Shown: one piece after another, positions 17,801 to 25,800 of the stretch
Layout: the number at the start of each line of letters is the position of its first letter
Position numbering within the stretch: position 1 is the stretch's first letter
Virus record (IMG/VR): IMGVR_UViG_3300032322_001938
Span: 1-34,707 of that record
Direction: 5' to 3' (one strand)
Source of the DNA: a virus
DNA: 34,707 bases
Program-made: the position numbers and the translations under genes
The notes under the pieces: generated by a model
Databases searched by the model: none
What the model saw: only the letters and a program-made list of their open reading frames with translations
Told to the model about the DNA's origin: nothing

Positions 17801-18270
17801 CAGGAACTGGTGGACATCCATTAGCATTAAAAATTAATTTCAGAGCAAATGCTTCTGACGCTAACGACTTACAATCTGGATATCCAATATTAGTGTACAA
17901 TACAACTATTGGAACTGGTGTTACGTCTGTTAATAATGGTAATACATCTGTTGTTGGAATTGGTACTAGTTTCTTAGATAATGTTTATATTGTAAACTCA
18001 AAAACTAATTCTGGACCTAATGCTGAAATAATTTGTAATATAAAAACTGATAGTAATGTTGTTGGAATTGCAACAACTGGATCTATTACATTACCTTTGG
18101 GAAATATTTCTTGGGGAAGATTATATAACTTTACCACTAGAACAAATCCAATTTCTATTGGAGTTACTGGACTAGTAGTAGATTCTGGACTATCAACATT
18201 CCCAACTATCCAGAGAAGAACATTTGGGTTAAGAAATAGTGGTGCAATTAGAAAACTTTCTAACTTGTAA
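5893..18270 (+). CDS. Giant gp7-position virion protein with YHYH domain (4125 aa)
   Basis: One uninterrupted 12.4-kb frame. The N-terminus (NKIIESQLPEFIVSDFPKAT then FFKQYYVSQEFQGGTVDI) is the type found in the giant structural proteins of T4-like cyanophages; by position between gp6 and gp8 it stands for baseplate wedge gp7 (T4 1032 aa), but homology over the full length cannot be shown by eye. Residues about 1250-1362 form a YHYH domain (IIGWAYDGNPIYGPYGY, then LDKHNGRF and TPEFPNGVYAYF). Much of the rest is beta-repeats of two kinds: GDxVxY..GL..GxxYxV..FxL (starting near 7741, 8461, 8836, 11428, 14821) and GxGY..xPxIxI with Gly-rich turns (near 8115, 9235, 12184, 17440). It has no signal peptide. 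GAGAGG precedes the ATG. It probably forms extended baseplate-peripheral or fibre-like structure. Confidence 0.85.
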   Translation: MSDFEKRVQINKIIESQLPEFIVSDFPKATEFFKQYYVSQEFQGGTVDIAENLDQYLKLDNLVPEVITGQTSLTYSISSSAGIVTVTSTKGFPTEYGLLRIDDEIVTYTGITTNTFTGCIRGFSGITNYSNVGISSFDDNVNKQSLTFSKTTAASHNQNSKVTNLSVLFLQEFYKKLKYAFTPGLESFDFVSDLDVGNFIKHARDFYQSKGIGESIRILFKVLYGVNAEVLDLEGRLIKPSSADYIRREIVVAKNISGDPLKLEGQTIFKSTDTKTNASVSDVQIFTRNNESYYKLGLFVGYSDRDLIEGIFTIPGKTKVLESVSAGSSIISVDSTIGFGQTGILVSGNDMIDYTSKSINQFFGCSGITSTISISSDIRSNETIFGYENADLAKRVDLRITGVISEFEEVDDVFLIEEGEEIVVKNLGEVITNPTTRDKTYKEVFANSWIYNTSSRYQVSSISGSTFTLSSLIDKSSLREGDIVDILFAYTNNVASTNAIVTSVNTALNQVILSNLSGFSQISTQSYDIRRKIKKATSASVPLLLGDSNYISNILNVYNNRDKEGYVASNSLPSYEITDNIIESSIPNGSTTYLDDYDNVAQAYAVIRFPSSVRFIDGDIVVYASDNPLSGLTSGSEYYVKLVGINGIRLYASKSLLSGSEYLKFGENPTSGVHIFTIKKHEDRTISPNKILRKFPIEKITSNAGTSLRKSINNVVGGIGLLIDGVEISAPESLDKVYYGPIKKFNVLNSGKDYDVVNPPKIVISVGSTTGTGVTALVEPIISGTVKAVYVDPQDFDIDTALSVTLTGGNGSGCILEPVVGERYREVEFDSRALTIGGGVDLTDETITFTTFHNFVDGERIIYNQNGNSPILVGVAGDISNTPTGTLVSGDEYIAKFVNTRTIKLFNTTSDYLAGINTIGFSTSTSFAGIHKFRTIPKKTLRSVQVLQSGSGYQYRKLRVKSSGISTDYNTITFEDHGFKTGDIVLYSTTGTAISGLSTTFRYSVNTIDSDSFKLINVGVAATLTSDLARNKYVDFQSTGSGYHIFEYPPIEVSANVSFGSTFTGNFTFTPIVTGEIVGAYLYEEGTEYGSTTLNLHKKPLITLKNGKNAQLNPIVSNGRVIDVQVLSTGSEYYSLPELITKGDGTGAILKPVINDGKITDVIVINSGIGYSATSASIQVKPRGSGAIFDTEVRDLTINDAERYASYTRTRPTKIFSSLNKNITDDSLVYGIYGYSEDLASNYSDNLASHSPIIGWAYDGNPIYGPYGYANPNDVQSGVRIINPSYTLNTAKVYNRPSFSSGFFIEDFEYTSTGDLDKHNGRFCKTPEFPNGVYAYFAGVTTSTTSNTLEPLYPYFIGNTFRSTFIEENSYLNQNFDFNNSNLIRNTFPYKINDEYANYDFLVEPYEILPQITVIESVKKGSVDDVTVIDGGTGYKIGESINFNEEGTEGTGFRAEVSELIGKDVTQVETSFESYIPCVFVWDTDQSVSAYYRSGFDLLNNDTVLISGLSTSINNLSGSKSIGFTTETVGLAKTMSSYSSTPGGLTEDIFVTTRPTVSIGGSIRIKSNLGIEVVKVLNDYNNGVLKVKRFANSGVAHTYSSSLNVINDRVIIPSRTKITQFESKPNDLVYFNAKNSVGVGTTPGGAVYKAFTIGVTTQTASIPHRSIYLPNHPFKTGQKLTFTKTDFAGVDSLIVGNDASSLNTFQIPNTFTLTSDVYVINKGKDYVGLVTQVGLTTNSEGLYFYSDGTDNSEYLLQTNYSQITGQIDRAVTTVSVAQSHGLSNGDSVKLAVVPNIVVGVGTTSALTLTFNESEKKILVNPTGINSSQINTTTNTITVTNHGYKTGDKVFYDSTQVASGLQTGSYYVIKDNSSQFRLAETLYETNPSTENVVNIVGTGGSIHTFALINPSISVTKNSTLEFNISDPSLVGYKLKIFKDGEYKNEFISASDSRDFNVLGIGTVGFGTASLSIKYSENIPSKLFYALEKSGYISTADKDVINYSQINYVDSEYNGTYKIFGISTDSFKISPSQAPTVLKYTKNQTSKLEYSTKSSTAINGSIGKVKIISEGFNFKKLPKFENVSTENGLDANVVAVSTSIGRIKNIRIKDVGYEYPSDKTLAPEAFVSPIINLENSDTIDTIDIVSGGSRYLTTPNLILFNDETKKVIDTSSLVAITPSGAISDVVQIAPIYGLKSNPHKILAVNNSNGVGISSILSGNTGVATCTLSTPILGFTTPLFADGDEIFVEGIDLIDDGTGYNSKDYDYRFFKVQSYVNSNPAVLTFAVVDELGVGLSTNPGIAKTFQSGYATIVNKKHYPEINVIKKRSTFTLNEQLFVNTGTGFVERDLYVFSIRDEYIKVNGNYSLKTGDQIKGRISGAIANVSSVRENKSRFKIDYSSKQDLGWRNDIGKLSEDYQVTPNNDYYQNLSYSIKSPITWDKLSSPVNSIVHPAGLKNFADVGIISATNASVGLSGTTSSIAVLDVIEEKRVDAINNFDNVIDYEIRLNPEQSKFVKIQNRKLTDYTECRTNRVLIHDDISDRFSSRGFEDPFVEIEEIDAIDTHVRYTIQIVDPDTYDAQITELVLQTTTLDSILFEKYTAYTNELLGEFSANVDDSGRKTLIFTPTNRFTRDHDIKVLKKTFAANETGTGIGTNTFGSINLIGSNIIGISSVGTANSIRTLAQFSSANFNGLFANIEVTNNLSKQINYIEAALDFDGSNTYLSEYYFDTQTQSYSSSSIGLVTAIYDSTAGIVSFRVQNEENNLIDVRASIVGFAATSSGIGTYRFLVNGQPAGSERSVKLESTVGVGTTSVMVGTFDLSLISSVSSIVRVSSGSSSAIHQVSILNDTANTIVVPGPFSPANNVTGLGTFGGELVGDKFNLNFYPDSSSSNTRIQGFNEVLYTYSDFDNAPAALTYGKSTQSVFLSAYDSINGTRANKVNFTLKHEGTPIYKKTFDPTDTATLNFATGVFTIRNHFFNTGEELVYTPKSTFIGVGQSAMGIGATANYLGIVTNRLPNVIYPIALTPDTFKLSTQKSYALLGIGVTFTSAGLGNAHELEMSKKLSKSVISLDGIVQQPITFTPISHTLQYNSGSISAGIATFNLSGISSIQPRDIIKIDNEYMKVVEVGVSSNTGGNITGIINSSGIATFPTVSVVRASAGSTATTHNDGSRVQVYRGSFNIVGTEIWFVDPPKGNTRARRDASNLPYVRAQYAGRTFLRSNYDTNMVFDDVSDQFTGIGKTYTMTVEGINTTGVSIGNGILFINGVFQTPTTINNAGNNYEFENSVGISSVVFTGITSTDGTYIKSDFDINQNQLPRGGLIVSLGSTPGLGYAPLVGAKVRAVLSGFGTVTSITGISHTGPGQSISTALYNNQTGIIEITTGTDHGFVGGDRIKLVGLGFTCPSGAGIVSYFPSRGLDYSYDIVNIISSKSFTANVGTSTLPHSYIGFGTVFPWYDLNYGSGYRGTVSIGITDPNHTGTAATITATVGAGGSLSFSVVSGGSSYVDPYISIPEPIYENLPVVGVSRVGVGSTTQTGSNLLMNVKIGPSPSTVGIGSTLFIVESFQISRPGYAFQVGDIFKPIGLVTAKDYSQPLQEFQLEVVETFQDFFSSWSFGEMNYIDSISTLQNGSRTRFPLYYNGQLLSFEIDQSNPLSGAINLDAVLLIFVNGVIQEPSYAYRFFGGTSFEFTEPPKSSDKVDIFFYIGQNGVDISLIDVNETIKIGDDVFVRKNPFYPSISEQERDRTIVDITGSDTIETDIYVGTGINESTYRPIEWIKQKTDKYLKGDVIYKTRDSLEPYVYPTAKIIGDITTGSPNIFVDNAQFFNYEEDNYGISITSVDGLIVQGTDLVAAAFTATVSAAGTISAITITNPGIGYSTNVPIKISNPIVGISTFVLDDYGLGSGIGIGTTATAIANVSGGQVISVTITNPGFGYTVAPKLIAEVPPVTTEKITGIANVQGFSGIITGITTTTGTGGHPLALKINFRANASDANDLQSGYPILVYNTTIGTGVTSVNNGNTSVVGIGTSFLDNVYIVNSKTNSGPNAEIICNIKTDSNVVGIATTGSITLPLGNISWGRLYNFTTRTNPISIGVTGLVVDSGLSTFPTIQRRTFGLRNSGAIRKLSNL

Positions 18271-18278
18271 ACATAGGA

Positions 18279-18286
18279 TATAAATA
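18279..18286 (+). promoter_or_regulatory. T4-type late promoter upstream of gp8
   Basis: A perfect TATAAATA 17 nt before the gp8 ATG, in the 33-nt gap after the giant gene. It probably restores expression downstream of a 12-kb gene. No Shine-Dalgarno lies between it and the ATG. Confidence 0.85.
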
Positions 18287-18303
18287 CATAAAAACGTTTA
18301 ACA

Positions 18304-19863
18304 ATGTCAGCACTTGTTACTGATCAATTTAGGATTTTGAATGCTAGTAATTTTGTAGATTCTGTCGAATCCACAAATAATTCATATTATATTGTCGTTG
18401 GATTGCCAAATCCATCTGCAGTGGGTTTTGGTAGATCTACAACTTGGAATACCAATCCTCCGTCTCCGATAGATAATTTTTCATATGTAGATCATTATGC
18501 TGATACCATTTTGTATGGTAAGAGGATAACATCTGCAAATATTAGAAGAATAATCAGAAGAATAGATTGGACTGCAGGAAGTAAATATGAAATGTATAGG
18601 AATGATTATAGTATTCTTAATCCAAGTCCATTAACAAACTCATCTAGATTATATGATGCTAATTACTATGTAATGAATAGTGATTATAGAGTTTATATCT
18701 GTATTGAAAATGGGTCTAGTGGAGCAAATCCAAAGGGTAATGTTTCACAAGATGAACCAACATTTACTGACTTGGAACCATCGAGAGCTGGAGATAGTGG
18801 AGATGGATACGTTTGGAAATACTTATTTACAATTTCCCCGAGTGACATTGTTAAATTTGATTCAACAGAATATATAACAGTTCCAAACAGTTGGTTAACG
18901 TCTACTGATTCTCAAATACTGGCAATTAGAGAATCCGCAGATTCTACTGTAAATAATAATCAAATTAAAACGGTATACATTGAAAAATCTGGTGCAAATT
19001 ATTCAAATGGATTAGGTCAAGAGTTTAATATTCTTGGTGATGGTACTGATGGCAGAGTTAGAGTGGATGTTGAAGGTGGAAAAATAACAAACACTGTCGT
19101 TACATCTGGTGGAAAAAATTACAGTTATGGGTTAGTTGATCTTGGATCAATTAATTTAAATTCTACTGGAACTAGTGCAAAATTAGTTCCTATAATTCCA
19201 CCTTCAAGGGGACATGGTTATGATGTCTATACAGAATTAGGTACTGATAAAGTTTTGGTTTATGCAAGATTTGATGATTCTACAAAAGATTTTCCAATAG
19301 ACACTAGTTTTGCACAAGTCTCTATTATAAAAAATCCAACAACGTTTGGATCTTCGACAGTATATGCGGATAACAGTTTTACTGGATTATATTCATTATT
19401 ATTTTCAACGATTACTGGCACTCCAACAGTGGGTGAAAAAATTGAGCAAGTGGTTGCCAGTGGATCTGGTAAAGCAGTAGGATATGTTGCTTCCTGGGAT
19501 AGTGAGGCAAAGGTATTAAAATATTTTGTAGATCGTTCTTTATATTACAATCAAACTACGTATGATCAACAAGATTATGTTGGTATTTCTACCAATGGTA
19601 GATTGTACCCATTTGAGTCATCTGCAAATCAGGTAATTGGAAAATCCTCTGGATTTTCAGCTTCAATATTTACTGGGTTTTCAGGTATTTCAACAAACCC
19701 AACAGGAACAAAATTAATTAATTTAGGTGTTAACTTTACTTCTGGGTTAGCAACTCCTGAAATAAATAAAGGATCGGGAGATGTAATTTATCTTGATAAC
19801 AGACCTACGATCAGTAGGAGTGCCCGCCAAAAAGAAGACATCAAAATAGTACTGGAATTTTAA
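18304..19863 (+). CDS. 8: Baseplate wedge subunit gp8
   Basis: A 519-aa protein against 334 aa for T4 gp8. The first half carries the family features: DQFRILNASNFVDSVESTNN, SYYIVVGLPNPSAVGF, YGKRITSANIRRIIRRIDW, the segment YEMYRNDY..YDANYYVMNSDYRVYICIENG, and DGYVWKYLFTISPSDIVKFD. gp8 is a dimeric component of each wedge, contacting gp7 and gp10 in T4. The extra length is in the C-terminal half, including Gly-rich beta-repeats (IEKSGANYSNG, then VTSGGKNYSYG, about residues 220-285) like those of the neighbouring giants. It is the first gene after a late promoter, 3 nt ahead of the next gene. Confidence 0.92.
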   Translation: MSALVTDQFRILNASNFVDSVESTNNSYYIVVGLPNPSAVGFGRSTTWNTNPPSPIDNFSYVDHYADTILYGKRITSANIRRIIRRIDWTAGSKYEMYRNDYSILNPSPLTNSSRLYDANYYVMNSDYRVYICIENGSSGANPKGNVSQDEPTFTDLEPSRAGDSGDGYVWKYLFTISPSDIVKFDSTEYITVPNSWLTSTDSQILAIRESADSTVNNNQIKTVYIEKSGANYSNGLGQEFNILGDGTDGRVRVDVEGGKITNTVVTSGGKNYSYGLVDLGSINLNSTGTSAKLVPIIPPSRGHGYDVYTELGTDKVLVYARFDDSTKDFPIDTSFAQVSIIKNPTTFGSSTVYADNSFTGLYSLLFSTITGTPTVGEKIEQVVASGSGKAVGYVASWDSEAKVLKYFVDRSLYYNQTTYDQQDYVGISTNGRLYPFESSANQVIGKSSGFSASIFTGFSGISTNPTGTKLINLGVNFTSGLATPEINKGSGDVIYLDNRPTISRSARQKEDIKIVLEF

Positions 19864-19866
19864 AAA

Positions 19867-22800
19867 ATGCCACAAAAGACTAATCTCAATGTAAGTCCTT
19901 ATTATGATGATTTTGATAAGGCAGACAATTATTATAGAGTTCTTTTTAAACCTGGATATCCTGTTCAGGCAAGAGAACTAACAGGGTTACAGTCTATTTT
20001 ACAAAATCAAATAGAATCTTTTGGAAGTCATATTTTTAAAGAAGGTTCTATGGTAATTCCAGGGGGAGTTACTTGTGATAATGCCTTTACGACCATTAAA
20101 GTAAATAATGATCACCTTGGTATTGATGTTACAGTCTATCTTGATGCACTAAAAAATGCTAACACTGGCAGAGGAACAAAAGTAAGAGGTCAAACCTCAG
20201 GTGTTGTTGGTACTATTAAGGGTTATCTTTTACCACCAGAAGAAGGTGTTGAGCAAATAACACTTTTTGTTAAGTACAACGAAGGTGCGGATGATGGTGA
20301 AGGAGTAGAATTTGTAGATGGTGAGATATTAATACTTGAAGAAAATGTAACATATGGAAATACAACTCTGAATAGTGGAGATACTATTTTAACTCTTATC
20401 ACTACTAATGCAACTGCTACTGGATATGCGGTTGGTGTTTCAAAAGGGGTATATTTTATTAGGGGTACTTTTATCGATGTACCAAACACCCAAATTATAC
20501 TAGATCCTTATAACAATGAACCATCATATAGAGTTGGTTTTGATATATTAGAAGAAATCATCTCCTCAGATGATGATGTAGATTTAAATGATAATGCAAA
20601 AGGATTTACTAACTATGCTGCACCTGGTGCTGATAGACTGAAAATTAGTGTAAAACTGACTAAAAAGCAACTATTAGATTTTAATGATACAAACTTTGTA
20701 GAATTAGTTAAGGTTGATCAAGGTAAAATTAAAAAGTTACAAAATAAATCAGAATATAGTGTAATTAAAGATTATTTTGCTAAAAGAACTTTTGAAGAAT
20801 CTGGCAACTATGCTATAAATCCATTTACAATATCAGTTGCAGATTCCTTAAATAATGAGACTGGTAATGGTGGACTTTATATTGAAGGGCAAAGAACGGA
20901 GCAAGGTAACCTTCCAAATAATGACTTAATGTGCGTTAAGGTATCTGCGGGAACAGCATATGTCAAAGGATTTGATATTGATTTAGTTGGTGGCGCAGTA
21001 GTTGATGTTCCCAAACCAAGAACAACTAAAAAAGTTGATGGTGCATTAGTTCCATTTGGAATGGGTAGCCTTTTAAAAGTTAATAATGTACATGGAGTTC
21101 CATATTTAAATATTGGTGCATCTCAAAGTGGTGCCCAAACGACACAAGCAAATATTATAGAACTTTACAATAGAAGAAGAGATGCTTCTGGTGATGGTCC
21201 TGGAACTGCTGGTGGTGGTGGAACTAAGATTGGTGAGGCAAGAGTTTATTGGTATGGTGTATCTGATGCCTCATATACTGGAGACAGTACAACTTGGGAT
21301 CTATATCTATTTGATGTTCAAACTTATACAACACTATATCTGGCGAAAGAGTATACTACAACAGAAGTACCTTTAACTTCAATTATAAGAGGTTTATCTA
21401 GTGGTGCAACAGGATACCTTGCAGCAAAGCCAAATAGTTCTGCATATAGTTTAACACAAACTTCTGGAACGTTTTTAGTTGGTGAACAGGTTATTATAAA
21501 TGAAAATCCAGAACTTAAAATTGGTATTCAAGCATTAAACGTATATACAACAGAAGACATAAAGTCAGTCTACCAAGATTCGACTGCTTTAAATAGTGCT
21601 TTACAAGCAGACTTTTTTGCAGATACCGTTCTTTATGAAAGAACTCCACCTAATTTTTCTATTACTGATAAATTAACAATAAGTAGTGGAACAACCGGAA
21701 GAGTTGCTGGAAGATTTTTAAGTGGTGTAACTGGTATTAAGACTGAAGCAATAATTAAATATCAATTTAGTGGACAGAGTGATCCAAATTACAACAGAAT
21801 TACAGCAATTGCTGCTGATGGAACTAACATGACACTTGCTTCTGCTGGTTTTGCTGTGACTTCTGTTGCTCGTGTATCTGTAGATAATGGAGATTCTCTG
21901 TTTTATTTGGCAGAGCCAAAAATAATAAATCTTTCTTCATCTGGATTATATACAAATCTACCAAAGACAAATATTGCGTCTGTTGATTTATCACAATCAG
22001 AACTTACAATTACAAAACAAATTACAGGTAGATCCACAAATGCATCTGGTTCTTTAACAATTACAACATCCGATGCATTAGATTCTGTAAGTGGAATTAC
22101 TAGTGTATTCTTCGAATCTTTTGATGCTGAGAGATTTTCAATTCATTATAGTGATGGAACCACTGATGAATTAAATTCTGGTAAATTTACACTTGGCGCA
22201 AATGGAAATTCTGTAACTTTTACAGGATTAAGAATAAATCAATCAAATGTTACTGTTATTGCAACACTGAAGAAAAGGCAAGTTACAAATAAATCAAAAG
22301 ATTTTATAAGAAGTAGACAAATATCAGTCACAAGAACTAGTGGAATTTCTACACAAACTGGATCATCTGCCACTGGACTTACTACAAGTAAATATTATGG
22401 TTTAAGAGTAGAGGATAATGAAATATCTTTGAATGTTCCAGATGTTGTCAATATAAGAGCAGTATATGAATCAACAAACACATCTACTCCAGTTTTAGAT
22501 AAAATAACATTTGCAACTGGACTAGCATTGGATGTAAATGCTATCACTGGAGAAAAATTAGTAGGACAAAATAGTAGAGCAGTAGCGCAAGTTGTCAACA
22601 AAACAGCATCGGAAATAGAATTTGTACCATTAAATGAGAATAAATTTGAAATTGGTGAAACTGTGGTATTCAAAGAATCTTCTATTAATGCAGTTATTCA
22701 ACAAATAACTCCTGGTAGTTATGTTAATAGAACTACTAATTATACTTTAGATAAGGGTCATAGAAACCAATATTGCGATTATTCTAAGTTAATAAGAAAA

Positions 22801-25800
22801 GCAGGAAGTGCAATCCCTTCTCGCCAATTATTAGTTATTTTAGATTACTATAAAATAACAAGTGGAAATAGTGGAGATGTTTTTACTGTAAATTCTTATA
22901 CCGAAGATAGATATTCCAGTGATATACCATCAGTTCCAGATGGAACTCGTACTTCTGATATTCTTGATTTTAGACCAAGAGTTCAAGAATTTAATCCTAC
23001 AACAACAAATGCTTCACCATTTGCATTTAGTTCAAGATCTTACGAAAGTAATTTTAGATATGTAGTATCACCAGACGAAACTTCTTTTATTGGGTATAGT
23101 TATTATTTACCAAGAGTCGATCTTGTAACGGTCAATCGTTTTGGAGAAGTTGAAGTAGTTCAAGGTGAATCTAATGATGATCCACGTGCTCCAATTCTTG
23201 CAGATGATGCAATGGAGTTAGCTCAAATTCGTTATCCTGCTTATCTATTCAATCCTCAAAAAGATCCAAAAATTCTATTGAGAGACAATAGAAGATTTAC
23301 AATGCGTGATATTGCAAAACTTGAGCAGAGAATTGAAAATCTGGAAGATGTTACGAGTTTGAGTATGCTTGAACTTAAAGCACAAACTCTTGAAGTTACA
23401 GATGCAACTGGACTTAATAGATTTAAATCTGGATTTATTGTTTCCAGTTTTAGAGACAAGTCTCTTGCAGACAAAAGATATACAACAATTGATATTAGTA
23501 AATCGGATCCAACTGGAATTGTTCCAGTTGACTTCTGGTCTATTCCAGCTGAGTTAGCACTAGATCCCGGTATTGATCGTTCAACAACAGATATAAGTCA
23601 AAATTTAAAATTATTAGATCCAAATATTCAAAAAACTGGTGATCTACTAACATTGTCATATACTGAGGTTGATTGGATTGAGCAACCACATGCCACAAAT
23701 GTAGAGAATGTAAATCCATTCAATGTTATTGTATTTGTTGGTGGTATAGAATTAGATCCAGCATCAGATAACTGGGTCAGAACGATTTATATTGATGATC
23801 AAAGAACGGAATCAACCGGAGCAGAATGGGTTCAAGAAGCAAGTGTAAATGTAGATGTACAAAATAATACACAAACTGAAACATATAATAAAGGTGGTGG
23901 TAGAGGTGAAAAGGGGACTAGAACTCTTACAACTACCACAACTACTACAACTACAAAATACGCTCCAAAATTAACTGGACCCTCGAGAGAATTTAATTAT
24001 GTTGAAGATGTTAAGATAAGTGGAACTGTTGATCCATTTATGCGTTCTAGAAACGTATACTTTAATGCTAATGGATTAAGACCATTTACAAAGCATTATC
24101 ATTATTTGGATAGTCAGCAAGTTGATGTTGTTCCAAAACTTTGCGAAATTACTATGCAATCTGGAACTTTCCAAGTTTTTGAAAACGCACGTATTTATTT
24201 TGGTGGAAGAGAAATTGGATATATCAGAATCCAAAAACCAAATCATAAATTTGGTGATACTTCACGTCCTGATATTGGAGCAGGACTTGGATCTCCATCA
24301 GTTCTTGTTGAAACTTATAATGTTGATCCATATGATAAAACAAGACCAGCTCCTGGCGAATCATATTCTGCAACATCAAAACTAATTAATTTTGGTGTTA
24401 GAGCTCTTGCAAATGAAGAACAGTATTACGGATATGTTGCACCAGGTGCAACTATAGTTGGTGAAACTAGCGGTGCTAATGCAACTATAACAAAGGCAGA
24501 ATTAATATCAGACAATTGGGGAGACATTGTTGCAAGTTTCTTCTTCAGAGATCCAAATTCTAATCCACCACCACCATATAAGGTTACTAGTGGAACAAAA
24601 ACCGTAAAAGTTACTGCTGTTCCACCAGGAGTGACTCCTCTTCCTGGATCAACCGTATTTGCTAGTGAGGCAATTGGGTCTTACAGTGGATCTGGAACTA
24701 TTCTAACACAACAAACGAGTAGAGTTGCAGTTAGAAATCCACCCAAACCTGCTGCACAACCAACAGAAGTTAAAGTTGAAGTAAAAGCACCACACAGAGA
24801 TCCTCTTGCACAATCATTTACTGTTGATGGAAAGGGCGCATTCTTAACTTCTTTTGATCTATATTTTGCATCAAAGGATCCTAGCGCAAAAATCTACATT
24901 GAACTTAGAACTGTTGAATTAGGAACTCCAACCTCATTCTTAGTTCAAGATTATACTCAGGTTGCTCTAAATCCAAGTCAAATAAACATTGCCGAAACAA
25001 CATTTGGTGTTAAGAGTATGGCTGGATTTGATGATGCTGCAAGTGGATCTACACCAGGACAATTTGGTTATGAGGTAGATTATCCTTACGCAAAATCTCA
25101 GGGATTCTCTGATTCTGACATTAGATATTTCTTAGAAAATGTCTATGCTGGTAAAATTGGACCAAAAATGCAAGACATTTTAAAAGATCCAAATTGGGGT
25201 AGATATGATAAACCAGGCATACCTGAACCAGTGCCAACTAGAATTAGGTTCTCATCTCCGGTATATCTTGAAGCAGGTAAAGAATATGCCATTGTTATTC
25301 TTTCACCAGCATCTGATGCGTATGAGATGTGGACTGCTACGATGGGACAAAAAACAGTTAAAACTAAGAATCTGCCAGATGTTCAAAATGTCATTGTCAC
25401 AAAACAATACATTGGTGGCAGTTTGTTCAAGTCCCAGAATGGAACTATTTGGACTGCTAGCCAATATCAAGATCTGACTTTCAAACTTTATAAGGCAAAA
25501 TTTGTACCTTCGGGAACAGTAACATTCTATAATACAGATATTACTGCAAGAGGAACAAATGTTGGAAAACTTGCGAACAATCCGATAGAAACTTTGCCAA
25601 GAAAATTAAAAGTATCAATTTCTGGTACTCTTAATACTGCCGTTGTTCCTGGAACAAAAATTGGTGAGGGATCAAGCCCAAGTGTTACTGGTATTGTTGA
25701 AAACTTGGGAGGACCAATTTCTGCAACAGGAACTGGTTCAGTTGGTATTGTTGCTGTTGGGGTTGGATATTCAAATGGAACATATACTTCTGTTCCACTA

